Source: an uncultured Pelagibacteraceae bacterium
Lineage (GTDB): Bacteria > Pseudomonadota > Alphaproteobacteria > Pelagibacterales > Pelagibacteraceae
Length of the DNA stretch: 42,948 bases
Assembly: GCA_902634325.1 (NCBI GenBank)
Contig: CACPJP010000006.1
Location: 1 to 42,948 of the forward strand
Direction of reading: 5' to 3'
The notes under the pieces were generated by a model. The model searched no databases. It was given only the letters and a program-made list of their open reading frames with translations, and had not been told where the DNA came from. Numbering within the stretch: position 1 is the stretch's first letter; every line of letters starts with the position of its first letter. A program made the position numbers and the translations under genes. This document shows positions 34,732 through 42,948 of this stretch, one piece after another.

Positions 34732-35217
34732 ATGTACAAAAAAATTTTCATTATATTAATAGCTGGATTTGTTCTTGCACAATATACGGGAACATCTTTT
34801 GGGGCTGGTAGCGATAGTAGTAGCACTGATAGTTATATAGATTTTTATTCTGATGCAAAAAAATACGTATTAAGAGCAAAGAAATTAGAAGAAAAAAATA
34901 AAATAGATAGAGCTACAAAACTATATTCTAAAGCTCTAAAAAAATTGCAACAAGCTTATAAAACTGACAAAAATAATCCTGACATTTTAAATTATCTTGG
35001 TTTTACATTAAGAAAAACTGGTAAATTAGAAGAAGCTGAAAAATATTATTTGGCAGGTTTAAAAATTAAACCTAATCATAACGGGATCAATGAGTATTTG
35101 GGAGAGCTTTACGTTAAAACCGGTCGAATGGAATTGGCCAAGGAAAGACTAGCTGTACTAAAAAATTGTAATTGCGAAGAGTACGCTGAATTAAAAGAGG
35201 TTATAGAAAAAAAATAA
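34732..35217 (+). CDS. Secreted TPR-repeat protein
   Basis: The start MYKKIFIILIAGFV is chosen (161 aa); it begins a signal peptide (about 1-25, cut after SFG-A). Residues 35-150 hold about three tetratricopeptide-like repeats (DRATKLYSKALKKLQQAYKT, NPDILNYLGFTLRKTGKLEE, NGINEYLGELYVKTGRMELA), so it is a periplasmic scaffold. The C-terminus has a Cys pair (KNCNCEEY). It lies 7 bp after pxpA and abuts the DoxX gene. The partner is unknown. Confidence 0.9.
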   Translation: MYKKIFIILIAGFVLAQYTGTSFGAGSDSSSTDSYIDFYSDAKKYVLRAKKLEEKNKIDRATKLYSKALKKLQQAYKTDKNNPDILNYLGFTLRKTGKLEEAEKYYLAGLKIKPNHNGINEYLGELYVKTGRMELAKERLAVLKNCNCEEYAELKEVIEKK

Positions 35218-35610
35218 ATGCATATAGTTGAAGTATTTGGAAGAATATTTATATCAGTTCTTTTTTTGGTAGAGGCAGTAAGAAAGTTTTTAAATCCAGA
35301 TGAAAGTATGATGTATATGTCAGATCATGGCGTTCCTGAGTTTCTTTTTTATCCATCTATAGCTTTTGAATTAATATTTCCTCTATTACTTATTGCTGGT
35401 TACAAAACAAAAATTGCTGCTTCATTGCTAGCTTTGTTTGTGTTTGCAGTTACATTAATCTTTCACACTCATCACATAATGGGTGATGGTATGCAACTAA
35501 CAGTCTTTTTAAAAAACATTGCTATAATAGGTGGACTGTTGGTTATAATTTCAAACAAACCTCAAATTTGTAGTATAGATTATTATTTAGATTCTAAAAA
35601 AGGTAATTAA
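35218..35610 (+). CDS. DoxX family membrane protein
   Basis: 130 aa, four helices. GRIFISVLFLVEAVRKFLNP, then FLFYPSIAFELIFPLLLIAG, and FHTHHIMGDGMQLTVFLKNI with its conserved His residues match DoxX/SURF4-type proteins. Members bind quinol oxidase or take part in thiol homeostasis; no specific role is visible here. It abuts the TPR gene. Confidence 0.92.
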   Translation: MHIVEVFGRIFISVLFLVEAVRKFLNPDESMMYMSDHGVPEFLFYPSIAFELIFPLLLIAGYKTKIAASLLALFVFAVTLIFHTHHIMGDGMQLTVFLKNIAIIGGLLVIISNKPQICSIDYYLDSKKGN

Positions 35611-35612
35611 TT

Positions 35613-36059
35613 TTGCCAAAAGAAAAAGAGCAAATTTATAAGTTATTTAAACCCCAGCTGACTCCAAAAGAAATGCTTGCACTTGGTGTGTTTGGTGGTT
35701 CTTACTTCAATAAAGAACAGATAAAAGAATTTCCTAAATCTTGGTTTCAAAAAGCAAAACTGAGTGAAGAGTTTGATGTTAAATTGAATCGGTTTAAAGT
35801 TAAATCTGGCTTATCGAGACAAGAATGGATCAAAAAAGGATGGATTTTCAAAGAAGATCCTCTTGGATGGTTCCAATGGTACTGTAGATATACAAATGGG
35901 AGACGAATTCAAAATATTGATGAAATTCAAATACAAAGGTGGATAAATTTTACGCGACATGTAAAAGCGATAAAAAAAAATTGTGAAGAGGGTGATTTGT
36001 TTTGCAGAAGAAGACAAAGACAAGCAATACTCCAATGGGCTTACGATCCTTTTATTTAA
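35613..36059 (+). CDS. Conserved hypothetical protein (DPxGWFxWYCRY motif)
   Basis: 148 aa from a TTG start at 35613, 2 bp after doxX; no in-frame ATG gives a complete domain. The sequence is soluble and aromatic-rich, with LGVFGGSYF, FPKSWFQKAKL, IKKGWIFKEDPLGWFQWYCR (then YTNGRR), and a C-terminal CRRRQRQAILQWAYD. I recognise this conserved pattern as shared by bacterial and algal proteins of unknown function, but know no name. The Trp/Arg-rich motif and two Cys near the end suggest a nucleic-acid or cofactor site; that is a guess. Confidence 0.8.
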   Translation: MPKEKEQIYKLFKPQLTPKEMLALGVFGGSYFNKEQIKEFPKSWFQKAKLSEEFDVKLNRFKVKSGLSRQEWIKKGWIFKEDPLGWFQWYCRYTNGRRIQNIDEIQIQRWINFTRHVKAIKKNCEEGDLFCRRRQRQAILQWAYDPFI

Positions 36060-36090
36060 TCACTTCATAATTTAAAAAATATTTTTTTCA

Positions 36091-37401
36091 TTATTTAAGA
36101 GGTTGAATCATTTGTTCTGGTAACCAAAGAGCTAATTGTGGGAAAGCTATAATTATAATTACGGCCAAGATCATTAAAAGGAAAAGTGGAAAAGCGCTTC
36201 TTGCAATAAATCCCATGTCTCTTTTTGCCATTCCCTGAAGAACAAATAAGTTAAATCCAACTGGTGGAGTAATCTGGGCCATTTCAACGACTATAACTAA
36301 ATAAATACCAAACCAAATCATGTCAAAGCCTGCTTGACGTATCATTGGCTCGATGATTGCCATGGTTAAAACCACAGCGGATATTCCATCTAAAAACATT
36401 CCAAGAATTATATAAAACAAAGTTAGAACTAGAAGTAGCATGTATGGTGATAATTGTAGTGTATCAATAAAAACGGCTAAGTTTTTTGGAAGCCCTGTGA
36501 ATGCCATTGCTAAAGTTAAGAAAGAAGATCCCGCTAGTATAAAAGCAATCATACAAGATGTCTTTGTTGCTCCCAATAAAGATTTAGTAAAAGACTCTTT
36601 TGTTAAACTTTTTTGAAAATAAGACAGTACTAATGCACCCAGAACACCTAGGGAAGCCGCTTCAGTAGCTGTTGCGACACCAGCATAAATTGATCCGATT
36701 ACAGCAAGTATTAAAAGGACAACCGGTATTAATTGTCCAGATTGTTTTATTTTTTCTAAAAAAGAGAAATCTTCACTTATAACAGGCATGATCTTTTTGT
36801 TTTTAATAGACCAGACAACAACATAAGTCATGAATAACAGAGCTAATGCAATGCCTGGAATAATGCCGGCAATAAAAAGTTTTGCTATGGATTCTTCAAC
36901 AGTAACCCCGTAGATAATTAAAATAATTGATGGTGGAATTAAAAGACCCAAAGTTCCTGATCCTGCTAACGTTCCTAGAAGAAATTTTTCAGGATAATTT
37001 CTTTTTCTAAGCTCTGGTATGGACATTTTTCCAACTGTTGCAACTGTAGCGGCCGAAGAACCAGAAATTGCAGCAAAGATAGCACAACCTAAAACATTGA
37101 CGTGAATTAAACCTCCGGGTAATTTTGCAAGCCAAGGTGATAGTCCTTTAAATAAATTTTCAGATAATTTTGTCCTAAATAAAATTTCTCCCATCCAAAC
37201 AAAAAGAGGTAAGGCTGTTAATGACCAGGATGAAGCCATGCTCCACATTGTTGTTGCCATTGCATCACCAACAGGTCTTGATGTAAACATCATCATGCCA
37301 ATAGTTGAAACTCCGATCATACTAATTCCAACCCAAACACCTGATCCAAGGAATATTAATAAAACACTTATAAAAAATATTGTTAGATAAACTTCAAGCA
37401 T
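36091..37401 (-). CDS. dctM: TRAP transporter large permease DctM
   Basis: 436 aa, about 12 hydrophobic helices, the ion-coupled channel of a tripartite ATP-independent transporter. Typical runs are LPLFVWMGEILFRTKLSENL, ISGSSAATVATVGKMSIPEL, RKRNYPEKFLLGTLAGSGTLGLLIPPSI (split here), FLDGISAVVLTMAIIEPM and EMAQITPPVGFNLFVLQGMA. It overlaps dctQ by 8 bp. The substrate is set by DctP and is unknown. Confidence 0.97.
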   Translation of the reverse strand: MLEVYLTIFFISVLLIFLGSGVWVGISMIGVSTIGMMMFTSRPVGDAMATTMWSMASSWSLTALPLFVWMGEILFRTKLSENLFKGLSPWLAKLPGGLIHVNVLGCAIFAAISGSSAATVATVGKMSIPELRKRNYPEKFLLGTLAGSGTLGLLIPPSIILIIYGVTVEESIAKLFIAGIIPGIALALLFMTYVVVWSIKNKKIMPVISEDFSFLEKIKQSGQLIPVVLLILAVIGSIYAGVATATEAASLGVLGALVLSYFQKSLTKESFTKSLLGATKTSCMIAFILAGSSFLTLAMAFTGLPKNLAVFIDTLQLSPYMLLLVLTLFYIILGMFLDGISAVVLTMAIIEPMIRQAGFDMIWFGIYLVIVVEMAQITPPVGFNLFVLQGMAKRDMGFIARSAFPLFLLMILAVIIIIAFPQLALWLPEQMIQPLK

Positions 37402-37882
37402 TTTGCTTAAAAAATAGTTTTAAAAAATTATGTGAGATACAAATAAAAAATATTATAGAACCTAAAGCGACTCCGGTTTGTGGTATCCAAAGTAAAATTT
37501 CATCGGCACCTTGGCTTCTCTCGGCAAGTTGAATAGATACAATCCACATTTTAATAAAATAAAAAGCTAAAAAACCTGAAAGGAAAGTAGAAACAGCTAA
37601 ACACCAAACGGTTAGAAATCTTAATAACTTTCCTTTGGCTTTCTCGAGAAACAAAGTAATTCTAATATGACCATTCTCACTAAATGTATAGGCAAGCGCT
37701 AAGAAAGAAGCCGTGGCCAAGCTATAACCTGAATATTCTGTTAAACCACGAATATAAAACCCAAAAACTCTAGATGCTATTCCTATAACTATAGAAACTA
37801 ATATGAGAATTAAAAAAAAGGATGCAACGTATCCTGAGTATCTATAAAGAGAATTTAAAAATTTATCTAATTTACAAAGCAT
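37394..37882 (-). CDS. dctQ: TRAP transporter small permease DctQ
   Basis: 162 aa, four membrane helices (about 12-35, 48-70, 86-110 and 130-152). SLATASFLALAYTFSENGHIR is the family motif. The ATG lies directly after a long intercistronic hairpin following dctP. It overlaps dctM by 8 bp. Confidence 0.95.
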   Translation of the reverse strand: MLCKLDKFLNSLYRYSGYVASFFLILILVSIVIGIASRVFGFYIRGLTEYSGYSLATASFLALAYTFSENGHIRITLFLEKAKGKLLRFLTVWCLAVSTFLSGFLAFYFIKMWIVSIQLAERSQGADEILLWIPQTGVALGSIIFFICISHNFLKLFFKQNA

Positions 37883-37910
37883 AAAGGCCGTATCCTATTA
37901 TACGGCCTTT
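37883..37910 (-). terminator. Intercistronic hairpin between dctP and dctQ
   Basis: An 11-bp perfect stem (AAAGGCCGTAT / ATACGGCCTTT, 6-nt loop) ends exactly at the base before the dctQ ATG. On the minus strand the right arm ends in only three T before ATG, so termination should be partial. It may stop a fraction of transcripts after dctP, protect the dctP mRNA 3' end, or reduce dctQ initiation, giving the usual excess of binding protein over permease. Confidence 0.7.
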
Positions 37911-37925
37911 TTGCCTAAATAAAAT

Positions 37926-38897
37926 TTATTTATATGCTGATAAAACAGCTTGTCCTCTTGAACCAGCTCTACCTGCCCATTCTTTGGCCATAGTAGCACC
38001 GACTTTTTCAAAATGACTTTGTAAAGCTGCGTTTACTTTTCCAACCTCCATGCCAGCATCAGCTAAAGCTTTTTTGTCGGCAACATTACCTTTTTTAGAT
38101 AAAGACCAACCTTTTCTTTCAGCTACAGCAGCTTGCTGCATAACCATTTTTTGAGTTTTGCTATCAAGTTTGTTCCAAGCTTTTTTGTTTACAACAACCA
38201 TATTTTTTGGAAACCATGCTGCAATATCATAAAAATATTTAACGCCATTTTCCCAAATTTTACTATTCTTACCCGTTGTTGGTGAAGTAATCATACTTTC
38301 AACCATTCCGGTTGAAAATGCTTGGCTGATTGCAACTGCTTCTAACTTAGTTGGTTTCATGCCAGTCAATTCTGCAATTCTAATTGTTGCAGAGTTGTAA
38401 GCTCTAAACTTAAGTCCTTTAAGATCGCTCACAGAGTTAATAGCTTTTTTACTATATAACCCTTGTGCTGGCCAAGGAACCGCGTAAAGAAAAACTAATC
38501 CTTTTTCATCAAGTCCTTTTACCAATTCTGGTTTTGAAGCTTTATAAAGTTTTTGTGCATCATTATAGGTCTGTGCAACGAAAGGAATTGAATCCACTTC
38601 TAGTAATGGATCAAACTTTCCATGGGCAGACATAAATCTTTCACCGATTTGTGTTTGTCCTGTTTGTACAGCTCTTAAAATAGCTCCTCCTTTAAATAAA
38701 GATCCGCCAGGGTGAGTTTTGATTGTAAGTTTACCACCAGATTTTTTAGTAACTGCTTCTGCAAATGCTGTAGCATTTTGCGAATGGAAGTTACCTGCTC
38801 CGTAAGCCAAAGCCATATTCCATGTCTCTGCATGAGCAGCCCCTATACTGATAAGTAAAGATGTTAGTATTATACTAATTTTTTTAATTATATTCAT
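37926..38897 (-). CDS. dctP: TRAP transporter substrate-binding protein DctP
   Basis: 323 aa, periplasmic solute receptor. The signal peptide ends AHA-E (about residue 23). Family features are GPGGSLF-like GGSLFKGGAILRAVQTGQTQ, FIPFVAQTYNDAQKLY-type segment, LKGLKFRAYNSATIR with the substrate-anchoring Arg, and MVESMITSPTTGKNSKIWE. It resembles the DctP_1/TAXI-unrelated TRAP group; the ligand (carboxylate or other organic anion) cannot be read off. It is separated from dctQ by the hairpin at 37883-37910. Confidence 0.95.
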   Translation of the reverse strand: MNIIKKISIILTSLLISIGAAHAETWNMALAYGAGNFHSQNATAFAEAVTKKSGGKLTIKTHPGGSLFKGGAILRAVQTGQTQIGERFMSAHGKFDPLLEVDSIPFVAQTYNDAQKLYKASKPELVKGLDEKGLVFLYAVPWPAQGLYSKKAINSVSDLKGLKFRAYNSATIRIAELTGMKPTKLEAVAISQAFSTGMVESMITSPTTGKNSKIWENGVKYFYDIAAWFPKNMVVVNKKAWNKLDSKTQKMVMQQAAVAERKGWSLSKKGNVADKKALADAGMEVGKVNAALQSHFEKVGATMAKEWAGRAGSRGQAVLSAYK

Positions 38898-39015
38898 GTT
38901 TCCCCCTATAATTAATAATAGGCTATTTCACATTCCTGTTTAAGAAATTGCAAGGGATATTTTAACAAATATTTCTTTATAGAATCACAATAAACTAATA
39001 TAAATGGTCATCTAA

Positions 39016-39648
39016 ATGGAAATACTCTACCCAAAAATAATAATTTTTTTTCAAATTGTGTTTATTGATATAGTTATGGCTGCAGATAATGCAATTATAA
39101 TTGGTCTAATAGCTTCATCTTTTCCAAAAACAGATAGAAAAAAAATAATACTCCTTGGTGTCTTTGGGGCCTTTCTTTTCAGAGTAATTTTTGCGGCAAT
39201 AACTGTTCAGCTTTTACAATTTCCAATACTAAAGATAATTGGTGGAGCTTTATTAATTTGGATCGTAATAAAACTAATCAAAGATCTAGAGCTTATTGAT
39301 GCTTTAAAAACAACAAAACAGCAAACGCCAAAACCGAAAAAGCCACCCTCTTTTGCCTCTGCTGTTTATTCTGTAATAGTTGCTGATGTGACTCTGAGCT
39401 TTGATAATGTGTTGGGTGTAGCAGCTGCAGCAAGAGATGAAATAGGCTTGTTAGTCTTTGGATTGCTGTTATCAGTTTTGCTTGTTGGAACAGTTGCCAC
39501 GTTTTTTGCAAACTACATAAGAGGACATAAATGGGTTGGTATTCTAGGATTGTTTGTTATTTTAATTGTTGCTGTGCAGTTAATTCTTGGAGGAACTAAT
39601 GAAATTTATCCAGGCATTCTCCCAGAATTTATTATTCAGGTTATTTAG
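39016..39648 (+). CDS. TerC/YjbE family integral membrane protein
   Basis: 210 aa with seven predicted helices. Two family motifs with conserved Asp/Asn are present: IVMAADNAIIIGLIASSFP and VTLSFDNVLGVAAAARDE. YjbE-type TerC proteins are linked to metal (Mn) export and co-translational metalation of exoenzymes; the specific metal is unknown. A Lys/Pro-rich cytoplasmic loop sits in the middle (about 93-110). Its 3' end overlaps the oxygenase-like gene by 8 bp (convergent). Confidence 0.93.
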   Translation: MEILYPKIIIFFQIVFIDIVMAADNAIIIGLIASSFPKTDRKKIILLGVFGAFLFRVIFAAITVQLLQFPILKIIGGALLIWIVIKLIKDLELIDALKTTKQQTPKPKKPPSFASAVYSVIVADVTLSFDNVLGVAAAARDEIGLLVFGLLLSVLLVGTVATFFANYIRGHKWVGILGLFVILIVAVQLILGGTNEIYPGILPEFIIQVI

Positions 39649-40303
39649 TCTCTTCAATTTTTTTAAATCCACCATATGTTTCTAAAAATAACATTTCATC
39701 TATTTCCCCATTAAAAGAAATTGATCTTCTTTCTCCTTTTCCTTTAAATGGATAAACCAAATGCATAAGGTAATGAGGAAAAACATAAAACTTTCCTACC
39801 GTTGGTTTAACAAACATTTGGGAACTAGATAAAAACATTTTGGCCCCATGAACAAACTCTATCATTCCGTTTTTGTTTATATTTTTTGAGGACTGTTCAG
39901 TTTCTCCAAAACTTTTTGGTGTTTTTAAATAACCAACCCCAGATAGATGGCCAGAGTGATAATGATTAGGATTGTATTCGTTCTCATATTGCCTAACTAC
40001 CCAGCAATCTTTTAATTTAAAATTTTTTATCTTTCTTTTTGTTATAAGAAATATGTAAGTTTCTACAGCATGCGTTAAAAAATTTTTAAAATGATTTTCA
40101 TAAAAACTTTTTTCTAAAGCAATTTCTTGTGTTACTTGTCCAGCCAGTTGATCTCCCAAGTCTAATTCTTTGACCTTTTTTTCATTCTTTGTTATTTTTT
40201 CAACATAATCATTCACATTTTTTATTACATCTTCTGGCATATCAATTTCCATTATTGGAGGACCAAAAGGCCTAAAGAGTTTAACAGGAATTTGTTGTGA
40301 CAT
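39641..40303 (-). CDS. 2OG-Fe(II) oxygenase-like protein (TIGR02466 type)
   Basis: 220 aa, cupin-like fold of the double-stranded beta-helix type. FRPFGPPIMEIDMP starts it; WVVRQYENEYNPNHYHSGHL, SGVGYLKTP, KPTVGKFYVFPHYLMHLVYP and GERRSISFN follow. This fits the putative 2OG-Fe(II) oxygenase group with a distal His in FPHYLMH and the 2OG-binding Arg in RRS. The proximal motif reads HYH rather than the common HxD, seen also in this subfamily as I remember it. Substrate unknown. It is alone between TerC and TctA. Confidence 0.82.
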   Translation of the reverse strand: MSQQIPVKLFRPFGPPIMEIDMPEDVIKNVNDYVEKITKNEKKVKELDLGDQLAGQVTQEIALEKSFYENHFKNFLTHAVETYIFLITKRKIKNFKLKDCWVVRQYENEYNPNHYHSGHLSGVGYLKTPKSFGETEQSSKNINKNGMIEFVHGAKMFLSSSQMFVKPTVGKFYVFPHYLMHLVYPFKGKGERRSISFNGEIDEMLFLETYGGFKKIEETK

Positions 40304-40317
40304 TTATTAATATTGTA

Positions 40318-41814
40318 TTATTTGTTTTTAAAATTCAAGTATGCTTGCCATGACATTATTAGGATTGTAAGTGCTAATATAATGGCAGTAAGAGGTCTTT
40401 CCCATAAAAAGTTGAATGAACCATCGCTTATCAATAATGATCTTCTTAAATTTTCCTCCATTAATCCTCCTAATACAAAGGCTAGAATAAGAGGTGGCAT
40501 AGGAAACTTATAAAGCCTTAATCCTGTTGCAACTACTGCGATGCCTATCATTAAAAAAATATCAAAAGTGTTAAAAGACATAAGGTAAATTCCAGTTACT
40601 GAGAAAAACAAAATCATTGGAATTAAAAAAGTTCTAGGTACCGCAAGTATTCTGGCTATATAAGGAATGAGGGGTAAATTTAGTATAAGAAGTATAACCA
40701 TTCCAATATACATGGACATAATTACAGACCAAAAAATTTCTGGGTTAGTCATGTATAATCTTGGCCCCGGCTGTATTCCAAAACCTAATAAAGCTCCAAG
40801 CATAACAGCTGTTGTTCCACTTCCTGGAATTCCTAAAGTTAATAAAGGTACAAAAGCTCCAGAGCACGCAGCATTATTGGCTGTTTCCGGTGCTGCTAAT
40901 CCATGAACACTACCTTTTCCAAATTTTTGTTTTTCTTCTTGGTTAACGTAATTTCTCTCCATTCCATAAGCTAAAAAAGAAGCAATAGTGGCACCCGCTC
41001 CTGGTAACACCCCTATTAAGAATCCCAGCACCGAAGACCGAGGAATGGTTTTTAACATTTTTTTTGTTTCAGTCTTATCAAGTCTAATTGAACCGAGTTC
41101 GCTAAGAGAAATAGCTTTTGAAGCGCGAGTTGGATCTGCTCCTTTTAAAATAATTGTTAAAGCTTCACTCATTGCAAAAGTTGCCATAACAACTAAAACG
41201 AAACTTATTCCATCAGATAAATTCATATTATTAAAAACAAAACGAGGAATATCAGACAAAGTGTCTTGTCCAACTGAAGCTAACATTAGTCCTAGCACTA
41301 CCATCATCATTGCTTTTAAAAATTGCCCTTTTGAAGAAAACGCAGACACAGCAGTTAAACCAAGGACCATTAAAGCAAAATAGTCTGGTGATCTAAAGGC
41401 TAAACTTACTTTTGATAAACTTGGAGCTGCAAATAATAGAAAGATAGCCGCAAGTGTTCCGCCGGCAAAAGAACTGTATGCGGCAATAGCAAGAGCCTTG
41501 CCTGCTTTTCCTTGTTGAGCCATTGGATAGCCATCAAAAGAAGTCGCAACCGTTCCTGGAACTCCGGGAGCATTAATTAAAATTGAAGAAGTTGATCCGC
41601 CAAAGACTGCTCCGTAATAAACTCCTGCCATTAAAATTAATCCTGTTGCAGGATCAAAACCCCATGTTATAGGAATCATTAAAGCAATTGCGGTCATGGG
41701 ACCCAAACCAGGAAGCATTCCTATAATGGTTCCAAAGAAACATCCCATCACCACCATTAAAATATTTTTTAGTGATAAAGCCGTATTCAAACCTATTAGA
41801 ATACCTTCAATCAT
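40318..41814 (-). CDS. tctA: Tripartite tricarboxylate transporter large permease TctA
   Basis: 498 aa, about 11-12 hydrophobic helices. Characteristic segments are GMLPGLGPMTAIALMIPITWG, YGAVFGGSTSSILINAPGVP, VLPGAGATIASFLAYGMERN and LTLGIPGSGTTAVMLGALLGF. TctA is the Na+-coupled channel subunit. It overlaps tctB by 4 bp. Family sure; the substrate (citrate, other di/tricarboxylate or unrelated) is set by TctC. Confidence 0.97.
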   Translation of the reverse strand: MIEGILIGLNTALSLKNILMVVMGCFFGTIIGMLPGLGPMTAIALMIPITWGFDPATGLILMAGVYYGAVFGGSTSSILINAPGVPGTVATSFDGYPMAQQGKAGKALAIAAYSSFAGGTLAAIFLLFAAPSLSKVSLAFRSPDYFALMVLGLTAVSAFSSKGQFLKAMMMVVLGLMLASVGQDTLSDIPRFVFNNMNLSDGISFVLVVMATFAMSEALTIILKGADPTRASKAISLSELGSIRLDKTETKKMLKTIPRSSVLGFLIGVLPGAGATIASFLAYGMERNYVNQEEKQKFGKGSVHGLAAPETANNAACSGAFVPLLTLGIPGSGTTAVMLGALLGFGIQPGPRLYMTNPEIFWSVIMSMYIGMVILLILNLPLIPYIARILAVPRTFLIPMILFFSVTGIYLMSFNTFDIFLMIGIAVVATGLRLYKFPMPPLILAFVLGGLMEENLRRSLLISDGSFNFLWERPLTAIILALTILIMSWQAYLNFKNK

Positions 41815-42281
41815 CCAATAATCCCCAATAATTTTAAAAATGGATCTCTAAGATAAATATCTAAAATTCCATGAAGTAAAAAAACAAATAAAGCAACAAA
41901 TGGAAAAGAAAATGCTAACATCAATTTCCATCTTCGTTCTCCAAGAAAGTAATAAGCAAATAATAGAAATAATGAGGTTGATAAAAAGAATCCGGCTCTA
42001 AGTATAGTTAGACCATAAAAAATCATAATAATAACGAGAAAAATGACCTTTTTATAATCCAAAACTGTGTGATCTACTTCCTCTTTAATTTTTTCCGGTA
42101 AAATAATTTTTAATCCAGCTAAAAACATTCCTACGTAACCAAGATAAATAGGAAATGTTTTTGCATTAAAAGGTGCATTCTCGTCAAAAGCAAAAACTTG
42201 TATTTGGTATGCTGTATAAAGATAAAAAGCTGATAAAACAAAGAAGAGCAGCGAGATAATTTTAACAGAACTTATCTTCAC
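41811..42281 (-). CDS. tctB: Tripartite tricarboxylate transporter small permease TctB
   Basis: 156 aa, four membrane helices; poorly conserved family. Features are the N-terminal helix, AFDENAPFNAKTFPIYLGYVG (with the conserved FP), and YYFLGERRWKLMLAFSFPF near the end. The start is GTG with a strong AAGGAGG site 4 nt upstream. It lies about 25 bp after tctC and overlaps tctA. Confidence 0.93.
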   Translation of the reverse strand: MKISSVKIISLLFFVLSAFYLYTAYQIQVFAFDENAPFNAKTFPIYLGYVGMFLAGLKIILPEKIKEEVDHTVLDYKKVIFLVIIMIFYGLTILRAGFFLSTSLFLLFAYYFLGERRWKLMLAFSFPFVALFVFLLHGILDIYLRDPFLKLLGIIG

Positions 42282-42285
42282 CGCT

Positions 42286-42291
42286 CCTCCT
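42286..42291 (-). promoter_or_regulatory. Ribosome-binding site deciding the tctB GTG start
   Basis: AGGAGG (in AAAGGAGG) on the minus strand, 4-5 nt upstream of GTG. It supports a GTG start at 42281, where no ATG is available nearby. Confidence 0.7.
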
Positions 42292-42306
42292 TTAAATCCT
42301 AACGGA

Positions 42307-42948
42307 TTAAATTACTCCTAGTTTTTTCATAAGAGCTGTCATTTCTTTAGTTTGTGTTTTTAAGAACTTAACAAACTTTTTGTCTGGATTATAAATATTA
42401 ACCCAAGCATTTCTTTTTCTAACAGCTTCCCATTCAGGAGTTTTTTGAACATCACCTAGCATTTTAGCAATTTTCTTTTTGTCTGCATTGCTCATGCCAG
42501 GAGGGCCAAAAAATCCTCTCCAGTTTACAAACTGAACATCAAAACCTTGTTCTTTCAATGTTGGAACATCAGGTGCATCTGAAACTCTTTTCGGTGCAGT
42601 GATACCAATAATATTTACTTGGTCTCTTGCTCCCATTACTTCTCCCAAACCAGTTGAAAGAATTTGAGTTTCTCCAGATAACAATCCTGCTAAAGCTTTT
42701 CCTCCAGCATCGTAAGGAACATAAACTACTTGATTTGGATCAGCTCCTGCTTCTTGAAACGCAAGTGCTCCAATTAAATGGTCCATGCTTCCTCTTACAG
42801 ATCCACCAGCCATTTTCACAGATTTTGGATTAGCTTTGTAAGCTGCTACAACATCTTTGAAATTTTTGAAAGGTGAGTTCTTAGGTACAGCGATTGCGCC
42901 GTAGTCACCGATTACTCCTGCTATTGGAACAACGTCTTTGTACGAAAG
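42307..42948 (-). CDS. tctC: Tripartite tricarboxylate transporter substrate-binding protein TctC (Bug family), C-terminal part
   Basis: Open from the right window edge to the stop at 42307, 214 codons; the N-terminus with signal peptide is outside. It carries the Bug features GDYGAIAVPKNSPFKNFKDV, GSVRGSMDHLIGALAFQEAG, VVYVPYDAGGKALAGLLSGE and PTLKEQGFDVQFVNWRGFFG. Any shorter version starting at the GTG at 42819 is an artefact of the window edge. It is the solute receptor for tctA/tctB and first in the visible operon. Confidence 0.95.
   Translation of the reverse strand, partial: LSYKDVVPIAGVIGDYGAIAVPKNSPFKNFKDVVAAYKANPKSVKMAGGSVRGSMDHLIGALAFQEAGADPNQVVYVPYDAGGKALAGLLSGETQILSTGLGEVMGARDQVNIIGITAPKRVSDAPDVPTLKEQGFDVQFVNWRGFFGPPGMSNADKKKIAKMLGDVQKTPEWEAVRKRNAWVNIYNPDKKFVKFLKTQTKEMTALMKKLGVI

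Noticed and set aside
40988-41383. 131-codon plus-strand frame within tctA
   Set aside because: Antisense to the clear TctA frame; no independent signal.
1-42948. CRISPR arrays, insertion sequences, prophage, tRNA or rRNA genes
   Set aside because: No regularly spaced repeats, transposase or phage genes, or cloverleaf sequence found on reading both strands.

Overview
The window is a tightly packed, A+T-rich stretch of an alphaproteobacterial genome. It most likely comes from the SAR11 clade (Candidatus Pelagibacter and relatives). This is inferred from the very low G+C, the near-absence of intergenic DNA, the many 1-11 bp gene overlaps, the alphaproteobacterial neighbourhoods (PBP1A diverging from rne; aroQ-accB-accC), a tandem glycine riboswitch on gcvT, and several high-affinity secondary transporters (TRAP, TTT, Amt). 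I see no insertion sequence, prophage, CRISPR array, rRNA or tRNA gene.

Layout. 1-4.4 kb: the N-terminal part of PBP1A (off the left edge), a short RNase E/G, and thiG-thiS. 4.4-7.5 kb: aroQ-accB-accC, a short gap with a repeat and competing micro-ORFs, then a membrane protein. 7.45-7.65 kb: a G+C-rich structured RNA that I cannot assign to a family. 7.7-13.1 kb: mnmA, a DUF3553 microprotein, cysQ, a 44-residue membrane peptide, recX, an ABA4-like membrane protein, an HCCA-isomerase/DsbA-like protein, a possible glycosyltransferase, and a 1-Cys Bcp peroxiredoxin. 13.1-18.1 kb: amtB, HU, rseP, rhomboid, bactofilin, a LysR regulator. 18.1-22.4 kb: AcuI/YhdH reductase, folE, hisI, a Yip1-type protein, a FOXRED1-like flavoprotein, TspO. 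22.4-31.4 kb: an SDR, then (minus strand) a run read as gcvT-gcvH-gcvP-flavoprotein-DUF1365-CFA-like methyltransferase-DUF3833, headed by the riboswitch. 31.4-36.1 kb: a DMT permease, pxpC, pxpB, divergent pxpA, a TPR protein, DoxX, a conserved hypothetical. 36.1-42.9 kb: TRAP transporter dctP-dctQ-dctM, a TerC protein, a 2OG-oxygenase-like protein, and TTT transporter tctC(partial)-tctB-tctA.

How the genes work together. The strongest regulatory unit is the gcv riboswitch. A promoter ends just upstream of the first aptamer. A 13-nt segment at the start of the second aptamer is perfectly complementary to the gcvT start codon region and shares bases with that aptamer's P1 stem. This suggests translational activation by glycine. 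No terminator or gap separates gcvTHP from the four lipid-modification genes downstream, so one-carbon supply from glycine and SAM-dependent phospholipid methylation may share a transcript. The rest is mostly housekeeping metabolism and uptake of organic acids, ammonium and 5-oxoproline.

Items most worth a second look: the unassigned RNA at about 7.45-7.64 kb, the riboswitch architecture and its downstream genes, an RNase E that lacks the zinc-link cysteines, and the micro-ORF region after accC.
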